Shown here piece after piece: positions 10,950-22,163 of a stretch of 64,000 nt of DNA. The notes under the pieces were generated by a model. The model did not search any database. It was given only the letters and a program-made list of their open reading frames with translations, and had not been told where the DNA came from. The translations under genes were made by a program, and so were the position numbers. The stretch lies in contig NC_044568.1 of NCBI RefSeq assembly GCF_007565055.1, positions 42,116,156 through 42,180,155 of the forward strand. The letters are read 5' to 3'. This stretch comes from Rhinopithecus roxellana. Its lineage: Eukaryota; Chordata; Mammalia; Primates; Cercopithecidae. Each line of letters begins with the position of its first letter. The first letter of the stretch is position 1.

Positions 10950-11090
10950 TGAGCCATTGCTCAGGTGTGTGTCCTAACCAAGTCACTCAGACTCTCTGAG
11001 CCTCAGTTTCCTTACTTGTAAAATGGACGTGACAATACCTGCTTCACAGTGTGGTTGTGAGAATAAACATTTTTTAACATCTGGAGCATT
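10950..11090 (-). repeat. MIR SINE, antisense
   Basis: 'gcctcagtttccttacttgt' followed by 'aaaatggacgtgacaata' is antisense MIR. Confidence 0.7.
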
Positions 11091-11102
11091 TTTCCCTTAG
11101 GG

Positions 11103-11334
11103 CAGGGTTTCTCAACAGTGACACTACTGACATTTTGGACCAGACAGTTCTTTGTTTTGGGGGCTATCCCGGGCACTGGAGGATGTTTAGCAGCATCTCT
11201 GGCCTCTACACATTAGAGGCAAGTAGCTCAACTGAACCAAAAACATTGGGACATTTGTAACAAGTAAAAATGTCCCTAGAAATTGCCAAATGGCCCCTGG
11301 GAGAGCAAAATTACTCACTGAGGACCACTGCTCT
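11103..11334 (-). mobile_element. MER20-like hAT-Charlie DNA transposon
   Basis: Starts 'cagggtttctcaacagtgac' and ends 'gaggaccactgctct'. Internal 'ggatgtttagcagcatctct' and 'attgccaaatggcccctgg' match the MER20 consensus as I recall it, in reverse orientation. It is non-autonomous and encodes no transposase. MER20 copies have been linked to enhancer activity in some tissues; nothing here shows that for this copy. Confidence 0.8.
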
Positions 11335-11459
11335 AGAGATATCCAGAGATATCCACCTGGCTCCCTCCCTCAGCCTCCTCCAAACTGTGCAAAGCCACCT
11401 ACTCAGTGGGCTTCCCTCACCCCCTATTTAAAATGTCAACACCTCTCTTCCCTGCTCTC

Positions 11460-11780
11460 TATTTTTCTTTTCCTTTTCTTTCTTTCTTTCTTTTTTTTGA
11501 AACGAAGTCTCGCTCTGTCACCCAGGCTGGAGGGCAGTGGCACAATCTCGGCTCACTCCAATCTCTGCCTCCCAGGTTCAAGTGATTCTCCTGCCTCAGC
11601 CTCCCAAGTAGCTGGGACTATAGGCATGCGCCACCACACCCGGCTGATTTTGTATTTTTGGTATAGACAGGGTTTCACCATGTTGGCCAGTCTGGTCTTG
11701 AACTCCTGACCTCAGGTGATCTGCCCACTTTGGCCTCCCAATGTGCTGGGATTACAGGCATGAGCCCCTGCGCCCAGCCA
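11460..11780 (-). mobile_element. Alu (S-like), minus strand
   Basis: A (ctttt/cttt)n head at 11465-11497 is followed by 'gaaacgaagtctcgctctg' and ends at 'cctgcgcccagcca'. Confidence 0.92.
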
Positions 11781-11789
11781 CCCCTCTCT

Positions 11790-14018
11790 ATTTTTTGATC
11801 ACAGTACCTTTTCTCCTTCCAGTAGATCACATTGTTTACTGATTTAGTTTGTGTATTATCTGTCCTCTTCAGTTGAATTACAGCACCCCGAGGGCTGAGG
11901 TCCTTGGCTGTTTTATTTATTGATGCTGCCCCAGTACCTAGTACCAGGCTTGTCACACAGTAGGTGTCCAATAAGTATTTGTTGAATGAATGGACAAAAT
12001 GCCCAAGGAAGCGCTTTGTGACATAATACCTTAACCAACAGAAAAATGGAGGAATTTTTATTTAAATTTGACAGGGGCCTGGATCTGACACTCTTGAATT
12101 TATCCTCCCATGCCCTCTCCATCCACCCCCACTGCTAATGAGCGGGATAGGCCATAGGAGCTTAAAACAGATTCGTTTTTTTCCTTTCTTGCCAGGACTT
12201 GAGTGGGAGTGCATGCGTCAGCTCTTGGAGTGGGGGGGCAATGCTCTGCGCCGACTCGTAGCTGCAGGTTCGTTATATAAAGCACAGAAGCCTCCTGCCT
12301 GACACAGCCCCACAAACCCACATTTGGGGACTGACGCAGCTGCCCCACACTAGTCAGGGCAGCAGCTACGAACCCCCCAGCCTCCTCTCGGGGTCTCTCT
12401 GGCTTCCAAACCACCCCCTCATCCTAAAGGGGCTCCCAAGGGCCTCTCGGAGCCATACATGTCAGCGCTGGAGAGGACTTCCAAGGTGAGCCTGGTCAAA
12501 TGCCCAGTTTTATGGGAGGAGAAACTGAGGCTGAGAAAGGTTCCAGTAATCCCCAGGATCTTCCAGTAAAGCCAATGACCAAGATGAGGGCAGAAGCCTG
12601 GTTCTAAAGCCTCAGGCTGCTAGTCAGAGCACCCAGAGTCCCCCAGGGTCCCTTTCCATCCTAGCCTAGGACCCTTTCCCCTGTAAGCTTAGTAAAAGTA
12701 ATCTTCCTCCGCCACCCTCTTCAAAACACCCCCATAGGCATTGGAGCCTCATCACCCTCCCCCACCCCACCGGAGAGGTAATAGCTATATTTAAAGATGC
12801 AGCAGCTGGGACCAGAGGAGGCAAGACCCTTCTCAGGGTCACACAGCAAGACTGTGGCAAAGCAGCTGCCATCTGACTCCCCACTTTCCAGTTCTCACTG
12901 TCCCCAGACACCTCAGGCTTCAGGGCCCAATCCCAGAAAGCAAGCAGCCAGCAGGAATTCGCCTCCACCATCCCCACGTGCCCACCCACCCACGCACCTG
13001 CTCCCTGCCCCAGGGTGAGTTTGCTCCATGGAAATATCTGGAAGCTGGGGACTACTTCTCATTTTCCTAGACTTGCTGTGTGCCCACAGGCAAAGTCTCA
13101 CCTTCGCTGAATGTCACCCTGCCGGATGGTGGGGGCAATCCCTGAGGAGGGGGCTGGCTAGCGGTTTATGGAGGTGGTGTGGCCCACAGAGGTGGTGAGC
13201 GTGCATCTGTGCTCTCTTCTGCATTCAGTCCCATGAGTCTTACCCTCTCCTGCCCTACTTGCTGGCTGTGCATCCTCAGGCCAGTTTCTAAACCTCTCTG
13301 GGCCTCCATCTTATCCATATCAGGTAGGATGGTCAATTATGTACCCCTACCAGGTCCTGGGCTTCAGTAAGCAAGTGACTAGAGGCAAAAGCATCTTCTA
13401 CACTGTGCTTGGAGGAGGAAGACAGCATGATGGGTAGACAGGCAGAGCAACTGGGGCTACAGACCAGCACAGCAGCGGCAAGCCCCAACCATGAGCTGCA
13501 GTGACTTTGACCTTCACTGGTCCTGGCCCCCTAATCCTGGGGGCTTTGAAAACAGGGCAGGAGAAAGTCCCAACTGTGGCCTGGCCCAGGGCCAGGGCTG
13601 CGGGTTACACATTAACGCTGGATGGAAAGAGCCAGCCACTGTCAGCCAGGTCCTCCCACCCCAGTGCCCACCAGGAGCCTCTGCAGGCTCCCTCCACCCC
13701 ATCCTCCTGGCACACCCACACCTGCTCCCTTATGCCACCCACACCACCTCTCTGTGCTTCCAGGCACAGCCACTTTGCTCCCTGGGTCAGGCAGAGCAGT
13801 CGCTGGCAAGTGGAAATCTGTCCAGTGCTGCATCTGGGGAAAGGAAGGTGCCCAGCCCCCTCCTGCACATCTCTGAATAGGGGCTGCCACCGGCCTTGAG
13901 CTTTACCCAGGCAGGGTCTGGGACCCCTGATGTCAGGCTTGAGCGACAGACAAGGGGCTGGGGGCTCCCCACCGGGGGCTCCTCACCCTGTTGGTGCCCA
14001 AGTCCAGGCCCCACTTAC
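11790..14018. other. CX3CL1: Proximal part of CX3CL1 intron 1, mostly unique DNA
   Basis: No Alu and no exon. A MIR-like piece lies at 12490-12630 ('gaggagaaactgaggctgag'). A TATA-like 'ttatataaag' occurs at 12273-12282. The low repeat load close to the promoter is compatible with regulatory content, but I see no specific site that can be defended. Confidence 0.4.
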
Positions 14019-14088
14019 CAGCCAGCAGGACAGTCAGATGGCAGAGGGTGGCCAAGTGGAGCAGCCATGAGAGAGATATCGGAGCCAT
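14019..14088 (-). CDS. CX3CL1: CX3CL1 coding exon 1: signal peptide
   Basis: 70 nt, start codon at 14086-14088 in the context CAGCCATGG, a strong Kozak match with G at +4. It encodes MAPISLSWLLHLATLCHLTV and LLA plus the first base of Gly24. This is a hydrophobic secretory signal peptide, with cleavage expected after Gly24 by analogy with the human protein, leaving Gln25 as the mature N-terminus. Donor gtaagt follows at 14018. The 5' UTR continues to about 14172. Human, as I recall, has Arg11 and Phe15 where this sequence has His11 and Leu15. Confidence 0.96.
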
Positions 14089-14172
14089 GGCTGAGGGTGG
14101 GCAGGAGTCCGGGTGGGGGCCAGGGCAGGCGGCTAGAGCCAGGCGGCAGAGCTTAGTGCTGTTCCCTCGCTG
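14089..14172 (-). other. CX3CL1: CX3CL1 5' UTR
   Basis: About 80 nt between the inferred start site and ATG, GC-rich, with no upstream ATG on the minus strand. The segment 'ctctgccgcctggctctagc' resembles the human mRNA leader as I recall it. The exact start is inferred from TATA spacing. Confidence 0.7.
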
Positions 14173-14197
14173 CCGCCGCCGCCAGAGCTCTGTGGCT

Positions 14198-14204
14198 TTT
14201 TATA
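14198..14204 (-). promoter_or_regulatory. CX3CL1: CX3CL1 TATA box
   Basis: The minus strand reads TATAAAA (plus strand 14198-14204 ttttata), about 26-30 bases upstream of the inferred start and 110 bases upstream of the ATG. A (GCC)n-type GC tract at 14171-14183 follows it. Confidence 0.75.
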
Positions 14205-14209
14205 ATGGT

Positions 14210-15727
14210 GCTGGCTGCCTCCGCCTCCAGCCCCCGCAGGCAGGAGGGTGGGAGGAGAGAGGAAGGGAGCCAGTGTGCAGCCACTGGATTCCTCGGGATG
14301 TTGCCAAGGAACCAAGCCGGCTCTGTGGCCCTGGGCTTCTCATCATCCTAGGCTCGTCATACTGGGACCTTCCCCGGGAGGCTGGACCGGGCCTGCCTGG
14401 GTACAAAGGCCTCCTCTCCTGCCACGAGCTGGGAACATGCCCTAGGATGTGGCCTGGGGCCCTCACTCCTAAGTGGGCAACACACAAAAGGCCAGCAGGC
14501 TGTGGAATAGAGAGCGGGATGCCAAGGGGCCGGGAGGGACTCAGGGCCCCTCCATTCTGGGTCTGACAAGCTCTTCTTTGATCCAGGGAATGCCTTGCCC
14601 ACATCAGGATGGACCCCCAAATTTCCCCTCTCAGAATCCCAGGCTCCTGGGGGACCTTGTTGATCGGTGCATCTCCAGAGTCCGGCAGGGAGCCTGAAGT
14701 CGTCAGGGGCTTGCTGCAGGGTCTGCTGAAAGAAGGATTGAGTCCAGCTTCATATGGATAGATGGGGAAACTGAGGCCCGGAGCCATCCCAGGTCATCCA
14801 CAGCATCAGAGTGGAGAACCCCCCTCCCACCACCGTGATGAGTAGAATGTGGACAGCTCAGGACCCAGGAGAGAGCCCTGGCCTCCCTGCCTCCACCTCC
14901 CGGCCTCCTGCTCCCTGCTTTGCACCCACTCCCACCTCTGCTCTGGCCCCTGCTAGCGCAAAGAACAACGTGGCTGCCAACCCATCCCTGACAACTCTGT
15001 GGCTCTTGGCTCCTCAGCTCTGCAGCCGTGCCCTGGATAAGCCTTGCCTCTCGTGGGGCCTGAGTTCTCTATCTGCCCAAGGAGAACACTGGGCTAGTGC
15101 ACTGTGGAGGGGGCTTCCCAGCACTGGCCCTCCAAGATCATTCTCCATGAGAGGTGGCAACAGGACCACACAGGGCCAGCCAACAGGCTCTCACCGAAGG
15201 GTTGCCAGCCTTGGGAGCACATTAAAACACAGTCTCCCTTCATGGCAGCCTTCCCTAAAGGCAGTGGCAACAATCCCTGAGACTCCAGAAGAGTTAGCAG
15301 CTCCGCCTTGGGCCAGGACTGAGCTGTAGTGGTGTCTACAGGCTGCCAATCTGAGGGAAACCGGTTGTGGAGCCAGCATCCCATGCTATGAGCCAGTTGG
15401 GTTGGCCAGAGGGGCTACGGCTCCCAAGGCCAGGGACCTCTCTCTCCTCAACCACCCCCCACCCAATGGGCTGCCTGGGGCATGGAGTTAGGGATTAGGA
15501 GGCTAGATACTTCTTGAAGTAGCAGAGCACCCTTGGCAGGGGCCAAAGTCCACTCGTGCTCAGAGAATCTGTCCTGGCCTGTGCACATGGGAAGCGAGTA
15601 GCCTTCTCATTCCCAGTGTCCAATCCCTCTTTTTATAACTGAGGAAACTGGGGCCCAGAGAGGGACAAGGAGGGATAAAAACTGAGGTTGTGTTCTTTCT
15701 GCTCTGTTCATGTAAGAACAGAGAAGG
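14210..15727. other. Upstream region of CX3CL1, unique DNA
   Basis: No Alu and no exon. GC-rich close to the TATA box. Long open frames here (for example plus 13991-14566) are composition effects with no protein signature. This is the most likely place for CX3CL1 proximal control elements. Confidence 0.45.
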
Positions 15728-16018
15728 AGGCCAAGTACAGTGGCTCACACCTGTAATCCCAGCACTTTGGGAGGCCAAGGTGGGTGGATCACCTGAGGTC
15801 AGGAGTTCGAGACCAGCCTGGCCAACATGGTGAAACCTCGTCTGTACTAAAAATACAAAAACTAGCTGGGCGTGGCGCACACCTGTAATCCCAGCTACTT
15901 GAGAGGCTGAGGCAGGAGAATCACTTGAACCTGGAAGGCAGAAGTTGCAGTGAGCCAAGATCATGCCAATGCACTCCAGCCTGGGTGACAGAGTAAGACT
16001 CTGTCTAAAAAAAAAGAA
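15728..16018 (+). mobile_element. Alu (S-like), plus strand
   Basis: 'ggaggccaagtacagtggct' through 'tctgtctaaaaaaaaa'. Its tail continues into the purine tract at 16014-16190. Confidence 0.92.
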
Positions 16019-16190
16019 GAAGAAGAAAAGAACAGAAGAGGAAGAAGGGGTAGGGGTGGGAGGAAAAAGAGAGGGAGAAGGGGAAAGAGGAGAAAAAAGG
16101 GAAGAGAGAGAAGCAGGGAGGAAGAGGTGGAAGGAAGGGGTGGAAAGGAAGAGAGGGGAGGAGGGAGAAGGCAGAGAGGAAGAAGGCAGC
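16014..16190 (+). repeat. Polypurine (GGA/GAA)n tract at an Alu tail
   Basis: About 175 bp with very few pyrimidines on the plus strand, blending 'gaagaagaag' with 'gggagaaggggaaagagg'. It directly follows the A-tail of the preceding Alu. Confidence 0.85.
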
Positions 16191-16317
16191 CACTCTGGGA
16201 AGCGCTACACCTCGTGAAGGACAGGAGCCAGGTGGGGCAAGGACTGGGGAGTAGAGGCCCTTATTCCCTGGCCCCCCACTATGCTCCAAAGAAGTATTCA
16301 GAAAGCAAGGGCTTTGG

Positions 16318-16622
16318 GGCTGGGCACGGTGGCTCATGCCTGTAATCCCAGCACTTTGGGAGGCCAAGGCGGGCATATCACTTGAGGTCAGGAGTTCGAG
16401 ACCAGCCTGGCCAACATGGTGAAACCCCATCTCTACTAAAAATACAAAATTAACTGAGTGTGGTGGTGTGTGCCTGTGGTCCCAGCTACTTGGGAGGCTG
16501 AGGAAGGAGAATTGCTTGAACCCGGGAGGCGGAGGTTGCAGTGAGCCGAGATTGCGCCATTGCACTCCAGCCTGGGCAACAAGAGCAAAACTCTCAAAAA
16601 AAGAAAAAAAAAAAAAAAAAAA
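16318..16622 (+). mobile_element. Alu (S-like), plus strand
   Basis: 'ggctgggcacggtggctcat' through the A-rich tail ending at about 16622. Confidence 0.93.
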
Positions 16623-17013
16623 GACATTTTCTTAGTTCACCAGCCAGGAAATGAGGGATCCTGGATTCAGCCCAGCCTGCTGGCTCCGAGGTCTGAGCTC
16701 AAGACCAGTAGGGTCCACCACCTGCCTCCACCCCCACTGCGAGGACCAATGTAAGAACTAAGTGAGTTTATGTCCACAGGGTGCGGGTCACAGCCTGGCA
16801 TAAAATAGAAGCGAAAATGTAAAGCATGGCTCTGCTTTTCCTCATTCAACCCTTCGGGCACCCTCTACCCTCCCCAGGTCCAGCTTCTACCCCCATAAAG
16901 TGGAATGATCACCTCCAACTATCTTATTAGGATGTTAAGGACTGAATTTAGATTTAATTTGGACGCAATAAACAGCCTTTCAGGCTAGCCAGACCTGAGG
17001 CTAAACAGGACTC

Positions 17014-17333
17014 CGGCCGGATACGGTGGCTCACACCTGTAATCCCAGCACTTTGGGAGGTCGAGGCAGAAGGATGACTTGAGCCCAGGAATCCAAGACC
17101 AGCCTGGTGAAACCCCCTCCCTACAAACATGGCGAAATCCCCTCTCTACAAAAATATGTGAAAATTAGCCGGGTGTGGTGGCCTGTACCTGCAGTCCCAG
17201 CTGCTCAGGAGGCTAAAGTGGAAGGATCAAGTGAGCCCGGGGGGGTTGAGGCTGCAGTGAGCCGTGATCATGCCACTGCACTCCAGCTTGTGCACAGAGT
17301 GGGATCCTGTCTGAAAAAAAATAAATAAATGCA
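17014..17333 (+). mobile_element. Alu (J-like), plus strand
   Basis: Starts 'ggccggatacggtggctcac' and ends with an (aaat)n tail. It contains a small internal duplication ('ggtgaaaccccctccctaca', then 'ggcgaaatcccctctctac'). 'aggactc' appears on both flanks. Confidence 0.9.
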
Positions 17334-17389
17334 TGAGCAGGACTCTAACACGGAAAAGGGGTATTCCCTTGGGCAACTGACTTAAGCTC

Positions 17390-17540
17390 TCTCTGCATTT
17401 CAGCTTCCTTATATGTAAAATGGGATGCAAACAGCCACCTCATCAAGCCACCACGACAGTGAATAAAATTAAGGACTTTCACAGTGCCTGGCACGCAGGA
17501 GACATTAGTATCTGTTAATTGAGCCCGGTGTGTGCCGGGC
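17390..17540 (-). repeat. MIR SINE, antisense
   Basis: 'cagcttccttatatgtaaaa' followed by 'tgggatgcaaac' and 'cagtgcctggcacgcagg' are in antisense MIR order. Confidence 0.65.
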
Positions 17541-17833
17541 AATGTGGTGGGATGGGAGACACAAAGGCAAGTAAGCTGAAGTCCTTGCCCCCAGGAGCTG
17601 TAGCTCAGTAAGAGAGAAGTTGCCAGCCCTACCAGAGAGCTAGATGCTGTGGGCTTGGGGAGGAAGGGAGAACTGCATGCTTGTTGGGGAAACAAGAAAG
17701 GTGGGTGAGAGAGAGATTATCTTTCTATCTGAAGATGAGCAGAATTTGCTTTGTCTCTTTAAAATTTCCATTTTGGAAAATACTCAACAATACACAAGAA
17801 AGAATCATACAAAGACTTTCAAATCGCCACCAA

Positions 17834-18137
17834 TGGGCAAGCGCAGTGGCTCACGCCTATAATCCCAGCAGTTTGGGAGGCCGAGGCAGGTGGATCACCT
17901 GAGCTCAGGAGTTTGAGACCAGCCTGGCCAACATGGTGAAACCCTGTCTCTACTAAAAACACAAAAAATTAGTCGAGTGTGTTGGCAGATGCCTGTAATC
18001 CCAGCTACTTGGGAGGCTGAGGCGGGAGAATTGCTTGAACCCGGGAAGCGGAGGTTGCAGTGAGCCGAGATTGCACCACTGCACTCCAGCCTGGGCAACA
18101 AGAGCGAAACTCTGCTTCAAACAAACAAACAGACAAA
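17834..18137 (+). mobile_element. Alu (S-like), plus strand
   Basis: 'gggcaagcgcagtggctcac' through '(caaa)n' at 18117-18137. Confidence 0.92.
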
Positions 18138-18469
18138 ACCTCTACAACCAATGATTGGCATTTTTTAATAATTGTTTTATCTTTTCTATTTTTATTTTTT
18201 AGCCAAACCATTGCAAAGTAAATGATAGATGCTTGACACTTTGCCCCTAAATATTCCAGCATGCATCTCCTCTGAATAAAGCTATTGTCTTACATAAATA
18301 TAATATCATTATCCCATCTAACAAAATTAACAATAATTCCTATATGTCATCTAACACCCAGTTCATATCCAAATTTCTCCAATTGTCCTAAAATGTATTT
18401 TGTAGTTTCTCCTCTCTCCTTCTTTCCTTCTTTCTGTCTCCTTTCTTTTCTCCCTCACGCCCTTTCTTT

Positions 18470-18784
18470 TTTATTGTATTTATTTTTTTGAGACAGGGTC
18501 CCTGTCTGTCACCCAGGTGAGCGTGCAGTGGTGTAATCTCAGCTCACTGCAGCCTCGACCTCCCAGGCACAAGCCATCTTCCCAGCTCAACTTCCCAAGT
18601 AGCTGGGACCACAGGCTCACGTCACCATGCCTGGCTAGTTACTGTATTTTTGTTGTTGTTGTTGTTGTAGAGACAGGGTTTTCCCATGTTGTCCAAGCTG
18701 GTCTCAAACTCCTGGGCTCCAGCGATCCATCCACCTTAGCCTCCCAAAGTGCTGGAATTATAAGCGTGAGCTACCACACCTGGC
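18470..18784 (-). mobile_element. Alu (J-like), minus strand
   Basis: 'gagacagggtccctgtctgt' through 'accacacctggcg'. It carries a (gtt)n expansion at 18651-18668 and is followed by a (ccct/cttt)n tract at 18785-18840. Confidence 0.88.
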
Positions 18785-18948
18785 GCCTCCCTCCCTCCCT
18801 CCCTTCCTTCTTTCTTTCCTTTATTCCCTCCTTTCTTTTATTTTTTTAACCAGGATCGGATCTGGTTCATGCACTACATATGGGTATTTCTTTTGAGTCT
18901 ACATAGACCACTTTTTATTGATTTCAACTTTCCTAAGAGTCAAGTCGG

Positions 18949-19228
18949 CCAGGTTCAGTGTCTCACGCCTGTAATCCTAGCACTTTGGGAGGCCAAGGTG
19001 GGCAGATCACTTGAGGTCAGGAGTTCGAGACTAGCCTAGCCAACATGGTGAAACCTCGTCTCTATTAAAAATACAAAAATTAGCTGGGCATGGTGGCATG
19101 CGCCTATAATCCCAGCTACATGGGAGGCTGAGGCTAGGGAATTGCTTGAACCCTGGAGGTGGAGGTTGCAGTGAGCCGAGATCTCACCACCGCCCTCCAG
19201 CCTGGGCGGCAGAGTGAGACTCTGTCTC

Positions 19229-19261
<33 letters not shown>

Positions 19262-19268
19262 AAAAGAG
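18949..19268 (+). mobile_element. Alu (S-like), plus strand
   Basis: 'ggccaggttcagtgtctcac' through a long A/AAAG tail. Confidence 0.92.
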
Positions 19269-19479
19269 CAAAGTCAAGTCCATTGTCTTATACAATGTTC
19301 TCATTCTTAATTTAGTTATTTCCTTGTGATGTCACCTAATTTGTTCCTCTATCCTATTTATTTCCTGTAAACTGAGAATTAGATCTAAAGGCTTGATTAG
19401 ACCCAGGCTACATACTCTTGGCAAGAATCTATTATGAGTAATACCATACACTTCACAAGCACCGGTTGCTCCACTTTTC

Positions 19480-20769
19480 CTTGGATGGATGGGATTGAGG
19501 GATTGATGGGTGATTGCTAAACATCTTTATTGTAGAAGAATTAGTCCCCTTGTGATTTGCAAGTCAGTTGTGGCATGCTGGGCTGGCACCCTGCCGCATG
19601 AACCTAGGCAGGATTTTGACAGACCATTCCAGGCAGAGGTGAAAGCCTCACCAAGGTGGAAGAGACAGGACGTACTGAGGGGCGGGGAATGGTCCAATGC
19701 CATTGGCTCCAATGGAGGCTGCAGCTGGGCCCAACTGCAGAGAACTGTGAAGCGGGAGTGAAGAATGAGAACGCTGTTCACAGGCTGGAGAGAGCCGGGA
19801 AGGTCTTGGGCTGAGGGATAACCAGAGTAACGATGAGAAAAAAAAAAAAAAAATGGGTAGCACTGGATGCAAAAAGTTTCCTCTGGGGTGGGGTGGGGGT
19901 GGTGAGAATGGGGGTGTCCTTGTCCTCACCTTCCACAAGCCCTCAGGTGGCCAAGACCCTGTGCCCCAGGGAGCAGGGAGCCTATGCTGTTCTCTGGGGA
20001 CACGAGGCACTCCCCCAGCCCCGGAAGTAGCACAGAAACAGCTCTGGAGAGGAGGATGGGGAGATCAGGGCACTCCTGCAGGACCAGGGTTGGAGAAGGG
20101 ATGGGCGTGACCGGGGACCACCCCTGCCACCACCTCCAGGGCCCCTGGGGCCCCGCCCCACCCAGTTCTCCCAGCTTATCTTTTCTGGCCAGCAAGGAGG
20201 GTTGCCCATGGGTGCTTAGCATTTCCTCTGCCTGTGACCACGTTGGCTGTACCAGAAGGAGGGGGCCTGGGTCCCTGAAATGACCACGTGGAAGGTTGCC
20301 TAAGACTGAGAATGCCTGATTAGACTTCGTGTGAGAAGAAATAGCTTCTGTTGAGTTGAGCCACTGAGATTTGGAGGTGTTTGTTGCAGGAGGTAGGCTC
20401 TCCTGACTAATACTCCCTCCCTTTCTCCAGTGTCTGCCCGTGCAGGGGGAAGGTGAAGGCTGAGTGGTTGAGTGATTATGCTGCTGAAAGCTCGAGACGT
20501 GGGGACTGCTTTAATGGTTTATAAAATCCTCCTGACAGCGGGTCCCAAGGTGGGCTGGGAACTCTGGGACAAATGTCTGGGCTTCCCTGTCAGCACCTGT
20601 GCAGCCACCTCCCAGGCGCTTGTGTCCAGCCTAGACTCCCACCACTCACTGGGTGACCTTGGGCAAGTCACCACCTATTTCAACATGAAGACTTCCCCAG
20701 TGGGATAGAGAGGATCAATGGTGTCCCTTGCCCCATCTCACAGGGACAGCAAATGCCAGGAAACCAAAG
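19480..20769. other. Intergenic DNA between CCL22 and CX3CL1
   Basis: Mostly unique, no exon. A short poly(A) run lies at 19838-19853. Open frames on both strands are short and uncharacterised. Confidence 0.45.
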
Positions 20770-20788
20770 CAGACACTATTTTAAAGGA

Positions 20789-20794
20789 TTTATT
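20789..20794 (-). promoter_or_regulatory. CCL22: CCL22 poly(A) signal AATAAA
   Basis: The plus strand reads tttatt in 'aaaggatttattttccag'. The position gives a 3' UTR of the expected length. No better downstream hexamer is seen before CX3CL1. Confidence 0.7.
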
Positions 20795-21224
20795 TTCCAG
20801 AAAGCCTGAGGGGCAAGGGCAGGACAGGAGGGGAAAGGAAATCCCAGGATGCTTGAGGGTCCCGTTTATGGGCAGTAGGCAGATTAGTCCTCCTAGTGCC
20901 TGCGGCAGGCAGGTTAACCCTGGGTTTGGGAGGGACACAGACCCTGGATGACACTGAGCTGTACGCCTAGGCAGTGTCACTCCCCACACTTTCAACCTGA
21001 GCCCCACAGCAAGCCTATAAGATGGACATTCTCACTGTGATTTGTCAGGCTGGGTTCAGAGAGTGAAATGACCTCCTCCAGTTTCACAGCTTCAAATACC
21101 CAGCAGAGCGGCACCAGGCTCCCTCAGAAAGGACCAGGCACTTGTAACATGTATGTCCTTTACCTGGGACACTGCTGTCCCATACCTGCAGTATGAAAAG
21201 AATATTTCTCAAGAGGAAGAGGAA

Positions 21225-21352
21225 GCCAAGCGCGGTGGCTCATGCCTGTAATCCCAGCACTTTGGGAGGCTGAGCCAGGAGGATCGCTTGAGCCCAGGAG
21301 TTTAAGACAAGCCTGGGTAACATGGCAAAACCCTGTCTCTACAAAAATCAGC
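21225..21352 (+). mobile_element. Alu left-monomer fragment in the CCL22 3' UTR
   Basis: 'caagcgcggtggctcatgcc' to 'ctctacaaaaatcagcc', then it stops abruptly. This is a free or 3'-truncated left arm. Confidence 0.85.
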
Positions 21353-21853
21353 CAGAAAGGCATAGATAGACCCAAATCCCAGTCTTTAGCCTGTCCCAAC
21401 CACCTGAGAATGGTTTCTACCCAGGATTCCTTCACTCAATTACACCCCACTCTTTGCCTCCTGCCACAGAGAGAGAGAGAGCGCTACCCTACCACAGCCA
21501 GTTTCCTCCCAGGGCCAGGAAAGCTCCACCTTGTCCCCCTCTCACACAGTTCCTAAAATTCTTCCATTCATCCATTTGACCTCTTAAGTATTTACTCTGT
21601 TTTCAAATACATATATAACTCCAGCTTATAATACCAAGTCATTCACACCATAGCATGAATTTGGTTGTCAGCTATTTAAGGAAGGAGGCAGGGAAAGTGG
21701 AATGGGGGGTACTCTGAAGAGGCCAGGCCTGGGTATTGGAGGTTGGAGGACCACCAAAAAAAGCCTGAGGGGAGAAGGAAGTGTAAGCAGACACAACACA
21801 TAGCTAAAACGGGGAAGAAAGGTACAGGAGTCTCCTATTAGGAAAAAAAGGGG

Positions 21854-22148
21854 GAGGCCAGGTGTGGTAGCTCATGCCTGTAATCTTAGCACTTTGGGAG
21901 CCCAAGGAAGGTGGTTCACTTGAGGCCATGAGTTCAAGACCAGCCTGGCCAACATAGTGAAACCCTGTCTCTACTAAAAATACAAAAATTATCCAGTCGT
22001 AGTGGCACACACGTGTAATCCCAGCTACTTGGGAGGCTGGGGCAGGAGAATCGCTTGAACCCAGGAGGTTGAGGTTGTAGTGAGCTGAGATCACGCCATT
22101 GCACTCCAGCCTGGGCAACAGAGTGAGACTCTGGTCATAAAAAAAAAA
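21854..22148 (+). mobile_element. Alu (S-like), plus strand, in the CCL22 3' UTR
   Basis: 'aggccaggtgtggtagctca' through 'tctggtcataaaaaaaaa'. Confidence 0.92.
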
Positions 22149-22163
22149 GGTGGTGGGGAAAGA

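Larger units (their letters stand above)
7033..14018 (-). other. CX3CL1: CX3CL1 intron 1
   Basis: 6986 bp, donor gtaagt, acceptor ctcag, phase 1. It contains MIR pieces (7190-7320, 7645-7760, 10490-10700, 10950-11090, 12490-12630), four Alus (one nested), a (CCAT)n-type repeat at 9950-10180 and a MER20 at 11103-11334. The segments 8450-9750 and 11790-14018 are mostly unique. No internal exon is evident. Confidence 0.9.
1625..14172 (-). other. CX3CL1: CX3CL1 gene (fractalkine), full transcription unit
   Basis: The complete gene is on the minus strand: TATA box at 14198-14204, inferred transcription start near 14172, three coding exons (14019-14088, 6912-7032, 3638-4670), and a poly(A) signal at 1645-1650. 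Introns are 6986 bp and 2241 bp with GT-AG ends (gtaagt/ctcag and gtaggt/tgtag). The joined CDS is 1224 nt, or 407 residues plus stop. The product is a type I membrane chemokine: signal peptide, CX3C chemokine domain, long mucin-like stalk, one membrane helix and a short cytoplasmic tail. Established knowledge: the membrane form tethers CX3CR1-positive leukocytes, and ADAM10/ADAM17 shedding releases a soluble attractant. CCL22 lies upstream in the same orientation. Span and UTR sizes match the human gene as I remember it. The human protein is 397 residues; the ten extra residues here are a stalk repeat. Confidence 0.95.
18140..19470 (-). mobile_element. Ancient L1M-type fragment, antisense, split by two Alus
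   Basis: AT-rich pieces at 18140-18420, 18840-18948 and 19270-19470 follow a familiar antisense old-L1 order: 'cacttttgcccctaaatatt'-like, 'catatccaaatttctccaat', 'caggatcggatctggttcat', then 'attagacccaggctacatac'. The subfamily is uncertain. Confidence 0.5.

Noticed and set aside
13491..14566. Several 80-190 residue open frames near the CX3CL1 promoter
   Set aside because: Overlapping frames in GC-rich DNA on both strands, no domain, no splice context.
14619..14628. NF-kB-like 'ggggaaattt' (minus strand) upstream of CX3CL1
   Set aside because: CX3CL1 is known to be NF-kB-inducible, but this copy misses the 3' half of the consensus. Too weak to list as a site.
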